NCBI GenBank assembly: GCA_003156695.1
Contig: PMHN01000347.1
Span: forward strand, 15,575-23,888
Direction: 5' to 3'
DNA from: Gammaproteobacteria bacterium
GTDB lineage: Bacteria; Pseudomonadota; Gammaproteobacteria; Steroidobacterales; Steroidobacteraceae
DNA length: 8,314 nucleotides
Positions 6,435-8,314 of the stretch are shown here, piece after piece. Both the position numbers and the translations under genes were made by a program. A model generated the notes under the pieces. That model was not told the DNA's origin and did no database searches. It saw only the letters and a list, made by a program, of their open reading frames with translations. The first letter of the stretch is position 1; each line of letters opens with the position of its first letter.

Positions 6435-6449
6435 CGAAGCGGGGCTTCG
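6435..6449. terminator. Hairpin between convergent operons, possible weak terminator
   Basis: CGAAGC-GGG-GCTTCG is a perfect 6-bp stem with a 3-nt loop in the 29-bp gap between the DUF899 stop (6422) and the GDCCVxC stop (6452). Position suits a two-way terminator, but neither side has a T-run, so intrinsic termination would be weak. Confidence 0.4.
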
Positions 6450-6451
6450 CG

Positions 6452-6664
6452 CTACGCTCGCGTGCTGCGGCACGACGAGGCCGCCTGCACCGGAGGACAC
6501 GGGACAGAGCCGTAAGAGCAGAACACACAGCAGTCCCCGGCCTTAGGGCGCAGCACCGCACCACACCCCGCGCAGTCGTAGAAGTAGATGCACGCATCGG
6601 TCGGCATGGTCTCGGGCGAGACGTGTCCGCAGTTTGGGCAGGTAAGCACAGACGTCGTGATCAT
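6452..6664 (-). CDS. GDCCVxC-domain small cysteine-rich protein (cysteine form)
   Basis: A 70-residue predicted cytoplasmic protein with ten cysteines (9, 12, 25, 31, 34, 45, 46, 49, 56, 65). An N-terminal CPNC (9-12) and CAGC (31-34) could form a zinc-ribbon-like site. The second half carries the signature AGDCCVFCSYGSVPCPPVQ, which defines the GDCCVxC family, a group that includes selenoproteins and occurs near mercury genes. All signature positions here are TGC or TGT, so this is the all-cysteine form. Its ATG overlaps the previous stop (ATGA at 6664-6661) and has no ribosome site of its own, so it is probably translated by coupling. Being third in a MerR-controlled operon suggests binding or handing on of Hg(II) or another thiophilic ion (inference). 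Confidence 0.85.
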   Translation of the reverse strand: MITTSVLTCPNCGHVSPETMPTDACIYFYDCAGCGAVLRPKAGDCCVFCSYGSVPCPPVQAASSCRSTRA

Positions 6665-7344
6665 TGCGGCGAGGCGGCCGGCGCCGGCGTTGCAAGCGGC
6701 GGCAGCTGCGCAAGCGACGCCCGCACTTGCTGCGCAAAGGCACGACTATCGAGGTGTGGGAACTCTGTGCTGCTACCAAGGGTGCCCAGCTGATGCATGA
6801 GCAGGCGAGGACGCGGCGGGTCTGTGCCCTCCCATTTTACCTCGGGTCCGTAGAGCAACCAAACGTCCCAGGCGTACACCGGACCCTCACTGTTCTTGAG
6901 CCCAACGGCGTGAGAAAGCAGCCGCCCGAACGCACCGGAAGGGTTCCAGTAATGCTGAACGTTCGGGTTGTGGAGCAGCTGTTCGGCCTTCGCGACATCC
7001 TCTCCTCCCGCGGGCCGCAACCACGGAGCAACTCGCGCCAGGCCCAGCACCGGCTCGTGAACCACGAAGGTGTGTATCCGCGGGTCCGCGGTACCCGCGA
7101 GAAGATCGCGATTCATGTCGGCCAGCCCACGCAGGCAGGTCGGGCAGATGGGATCGACGACAAACAGCAACCGTATCGAGCCCACGTTTCGATTGAAGTC
7201 CGTGCGCAGCTGACTGCCCTGATCATCCAACACCGTGTACGGCGTGGCAGATGCATTGGCGGGAGAGGGAGAGCCATCGCCGCGGGCGCAACTCGCTGCC
7301 GCCAGAAGACTGATGGCCACGATGGCCGCACTCAGGACTTGCAT
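6661..7344 (-). CDS. Exported thioredoxin-like protein with CPTC motif
   Basis: A 227-residue protein with an N-terminal signal (MQVLSAAIVAISLLAAASC). Cys19 with AAS before it could be a poor lipobox, so either a lipoprotein or a soluble periplasmic protein. A thioredoxin-like core begins with IRLLFVVDPICPTCLRGL, giving a CPTC redox pair at Cys67/Cys70; no other cysteines occur in the mature part. The remainder (VHEPVLGLARVAPWLRPAGG, QHYWNPSGAFGRLL, VYAWDVWLLYGPEVKWEG) resembles DsbA/thioredoxin-fold proteins but no named family was recognised. The tail is rich in Pro and Ala. AAGGAGG lies 5 nt before the ATG and overlaps the MerT-like stop, a gap of 10 nt. Position suggests it takes the periplasmic place of MerP, delivering or reducing thiol-bound Hg(II); this is inference. 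Confidence 0.75.
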   Translation of the reverse strand: MQVLSAAIVAISLLAAASCARGDGSPSPANASATPYTVLDDQGSQLRTDFNRNVGSIRLLFVVDPICPTCLRGLADMNRDLLAGTADPRIHTFVVHEPVLGLARVAPWLRPAGGEDVAKAEQLLHNPNVQHYWNPSGAFGRLLSHAVGLKNSEGPVYAWDVWLLYGPEVKWEGTDPPRPRLLMHQLGTLGSSTEFPHLDSRAFAQQVRASLAQLPPLATPAPAASPQ

Positions 7345-7354
7345 TGGCGCCTCC

Positions 7355-7693
7355 TTAGCCGACCGTCAACGCTACCGCGCCGAGTCCAATCACGAAGAGC
7401 GCGGCCACCCACACGATCCAGCGCAAAGGACGCCGGCCTGCGGTATCGCAGGTTCCATCGGCGCAGACTGCGGGGGAGCGATAGACCCACCAAAACGCAA
7501 CCGCCAGCAGTCCTCCCGCTCCAAGCAACGCGTACGGCAATAGGAACGAGAGACGTGCGAGGGCCACCGCGCCGCTCACACCGAGGAGAGCCACTGCCCA
7601 CGGTAGCCCGCAGCACGCCCCGACCGCCGCCGCGAACGCCCCCAGTCCCAGGGCGCCGCCCGCAGTTCCGATTACGCGTGTCTTACCACTCAT
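7355..7693 (-). CDS. MerT-like mercuric ion transport membrane protein
   Basis: A 112-residue inner-membrane protein with three predicted helices (about 9-31, 48-71, 91-112), matching MerT in size (116) and layout. Helix 1 holds a vicinal pair, Cys27-Cys28 in GACCGLPW, equivalent to the pair MerT uses to take Hg(II) from the periplasm. After helix 1 comes the MerT-like LLGVSGAVAL. The loop between helices 2 and 3 holds a second pair, Cys77 and Cys82 in VCADGTC, like the cytoplasmic pair of MerT. An excellent AGGAGG (7705-7700) sits 6 nt before the ATG. It is the first gene after the mer-type promoter. Sequence outside the motifs is diverged from classical MerT, so another soft metal is possible; Hg(II) is favoured by the adjacent regulator. 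Confidence 0.82.
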   Translation of the reverse strand: MSGKTRVIGTAGGALGLGAFAAAVGACCGLPWAVALLGVSGAVALARLSFLLPYALLGAGGLLAVAFWWVYRSPAVCADGTCDTAGRRPLRWIVWVAALFVIGLGAVALTVG

Positions 7694-7746
7694 CGCCGGC
7701 CTCCTACGATGCGCCGCCGGTCTGAGGACCTTCAGCGCGCGGTGCT

Positions 7747-7778
7747 AGGATAGGCTCCGTAGTATGGTACGGAGTCAA
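7747..7778 (-). promoter_or_regulatory. mer-type promoter of the MerT-like operon, over-long spacer
   Basis: On the minus strand TTGACT (7778-7773) is followed by a 20-bp spacer and TATCCT (7752-7747); reading the -10 as CTATCC gives 19 bp. The first bases, TTGACTCCGTAC, are the same as the Tn501 merT promoter. Spacers of 19-20 bp are characteristic of MerR-family promoters, which are silent until the metal-bound regulator untwists the DNA. Confidence 0.85.
7755..7774. promoter_or_regulatory. MerR operator dyad
   Basis: CTCCGTA (7755-7761) and TACGGAG (7768-7774) form a perfect 7-bp inverted repeat around GTATGG, inside the spacer of the leftward promoter, as in known mer operators. The right arm also supplies GGAG (7771-7774), the ribosome site of merR, so the regulator binds directly over its own gene start. 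The tentative merR -10 box is TAGGAT at 7746-7751. Confidence 0.85.
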
Positions 7779-7781
7779 GCC

Positions 7782-8177
7782 ATGTCCCGCCCCTACACGA
7801 TCGCCCGCCTTGCTGCGGCGGCAGGCGTTCACATCGAGACCATCCGCTACTACCAGCGGCTTCGGCTCGTGCCACAGCCCGCGCGGCCCTTTGGCGGAAT
7901 CCGGCGCTACACCGAGGCGGATGCCGACCGGCTGCGCTTTATCAAGCGCGCTCAGGCAATGGGATTTACGCTTGTTGAGGTCGAGAGTTTGCTGAAGCTA
8001 CAGGCACGGCGTTCGTGTCACGCCACGCGGGAGCTCGCCGCGACCAAGCTGCGTCTCGTCGATGCCCGCATCCGCGAGCTTCGTGATTTGCGCAAGGAAC
8101 TTGCCGGCTTGATTGCCGACTGCGACGCGAACACACAGGACGCCAAGTGTCCGGTCATCCAGCGACTCGCCTCGTAA
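7782..8177 (+). CDS. merR: Hg(II)-responsive regulator MerR
   Basis: A 131-residue MerR-family activator/repressor. The N-terminal winged helix reads YTIARLAAAAGVHIETIRYY and then QRLRLV, PFGGIRRYTEADADRLRFIK, AMGFTLVEVESLL. A dimer helix follows at about 81-110, then the metal loop. The cysteines lie at 79 (RRSCHAT), 114 (IADCDAN) and 123 (AKCPVI). Their spacings of 35 and 9 equal those of Cys82, Cys117 and Cys126 that bind Hg(II) in Tn501 MerR. That strongly supports mercury, or organomercury, as the inducer rather than Cu, Zn, Cd or Pb. ATG at 7782 has GGAG 7 nt upstream; an in-frame ATG at 7764 lies inside the operator and would be a poor start. It is divergent from the MerT-like operon and shares its control region. 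Confidence 0.92.
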   Translation: MSRPYTIARLAAAAGVHIETIRYYQRLRLVPQPARPFGGIRRYTEADADRLRFIKRAQAMGFTLVEVESLLKLQARRSCHATRELAATKLRLVDARIRELRDLRKELAGLIADCDANTQDAKCPVIQRLAS

Positions 8178-8223
8178 CGCCGGGTAGCAGTCAGCAGACA
8201 CTGCGAATTCCGCTACCAGCCGC

Positions 8224-8314
8224 AATCCTGAAGTAATTCAGCGAGGCGTCCGTTACCACGTCCGGGGCATTCCGACGCTGATTCTGTTCAAGGACGGCCA
8301 CCCGGTGGCCACGC
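8224..8314 (+). pseudogene. Thioredoxin C-terminal fragment, active-site half missing, continues past the window
   Basis: The frame reads NPEVIQRGVRYHVRGIPTLI and then LFKDGHPVAT. VRGIPTLILFKDG is the conserved thioredoxin segment with the cis-proline (IPT). A whole thioredoxin would carry WCGPC about 40 residues earlier. Here the frame is closed by TAG at 8185-8187 and no ATG or GTG and no WCGPC precedes the match. It begins about 50 bp after merR stops, so the 5' half seems replaced by the mercury module or lost. A sequencing frameshift is unlikely to explain it, since no frame between 8178 and 8224 is long enough to hold the missing half. Confidence 0.6.

Noticed and set aside
6452..6664. 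Selenocysteine readthrough in the GDCCVxC gene
   Set aside because: No in-frame TGA occurs within the signature; all its positions are ordinary cysteine codons.
7764..7781. ATG at 7764 as merR start
   Set aside because: It lies in the centre of the operator with no ribosome site upstream; the ATG at 7782 gives the usual MerR N-terminus.

Overview
The window is GC-rich, densely packed DNA with bacterial Shine-Dalgarno sites and sigma70-like promoters. The gene families present (proteobacterial-type IolC, divergent Crp/Fnr paralogues, an ArsR-SRPBCC-DUF899 operon, a Tn501-like MerR) suggest a Pseudomonadota genome, probably gamma- or betaproteobacterial. That placement is inference; there is no rRNA, tRNA or other phylogenetic marker. 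No transposase, integrase, CRISPR array or RNA gene was recognised.

Layout, left to right. (1) Positions 1-611 hold two broken genes butted together: the end of a family 2 glycosyltransferase fragment (+) runs into the 5' half of an iolC-like sugar kinase (-) at a junction near 111-135. (2) Positions 779-3037 encode a large secreted glycoside hydrolase-like protein that resembles clan GH-D enzymes (alpha-galactosidase / raffinose synthase type). (3) Two divergently transcribed, paralogous Crp/Fnr-type regulators (3031-3750 minus and about 3947-4741 plus) flank an AT-rich control region. That region carries two nearly identical 16-18 bp dyads exactly 20 bp apart. (4) Positions 4838-6422 form a translationally coupled operon: ArsR-type repressor, SRPBCC/AHSA1-domain protein, DUF899 thioredoxin-like protein. 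A strong promoter ends so close to the first ATG that the message may be leaderless. (5) Positions 6452-8177 are a compact mercury-type module. A MerR with all three Hg(II)-binding cysteines at Tn501 spacing is divergent from an operon of a MerT-like membrane protein, a secreted CPTC thioredoxin-like protein and a 70-residue GDCCVxC protein with ten cysteines. A mer-type operator with an over-long promoter spacer lies between them. No merA or merP is visible in the window. (6) At the right edge is the C-terminal coding part of a thioredoxin without its active-site half.

The most interesting parts are the reductase-less mercury module, the twin operator between the Crp/Fnr paralogues, the unusual GH-D-like hydrolase, and the gene fragments near both ends (1-611 and 8224-8314), which point to rearrangement or insertion (or, at the left, to an assembly chimera).
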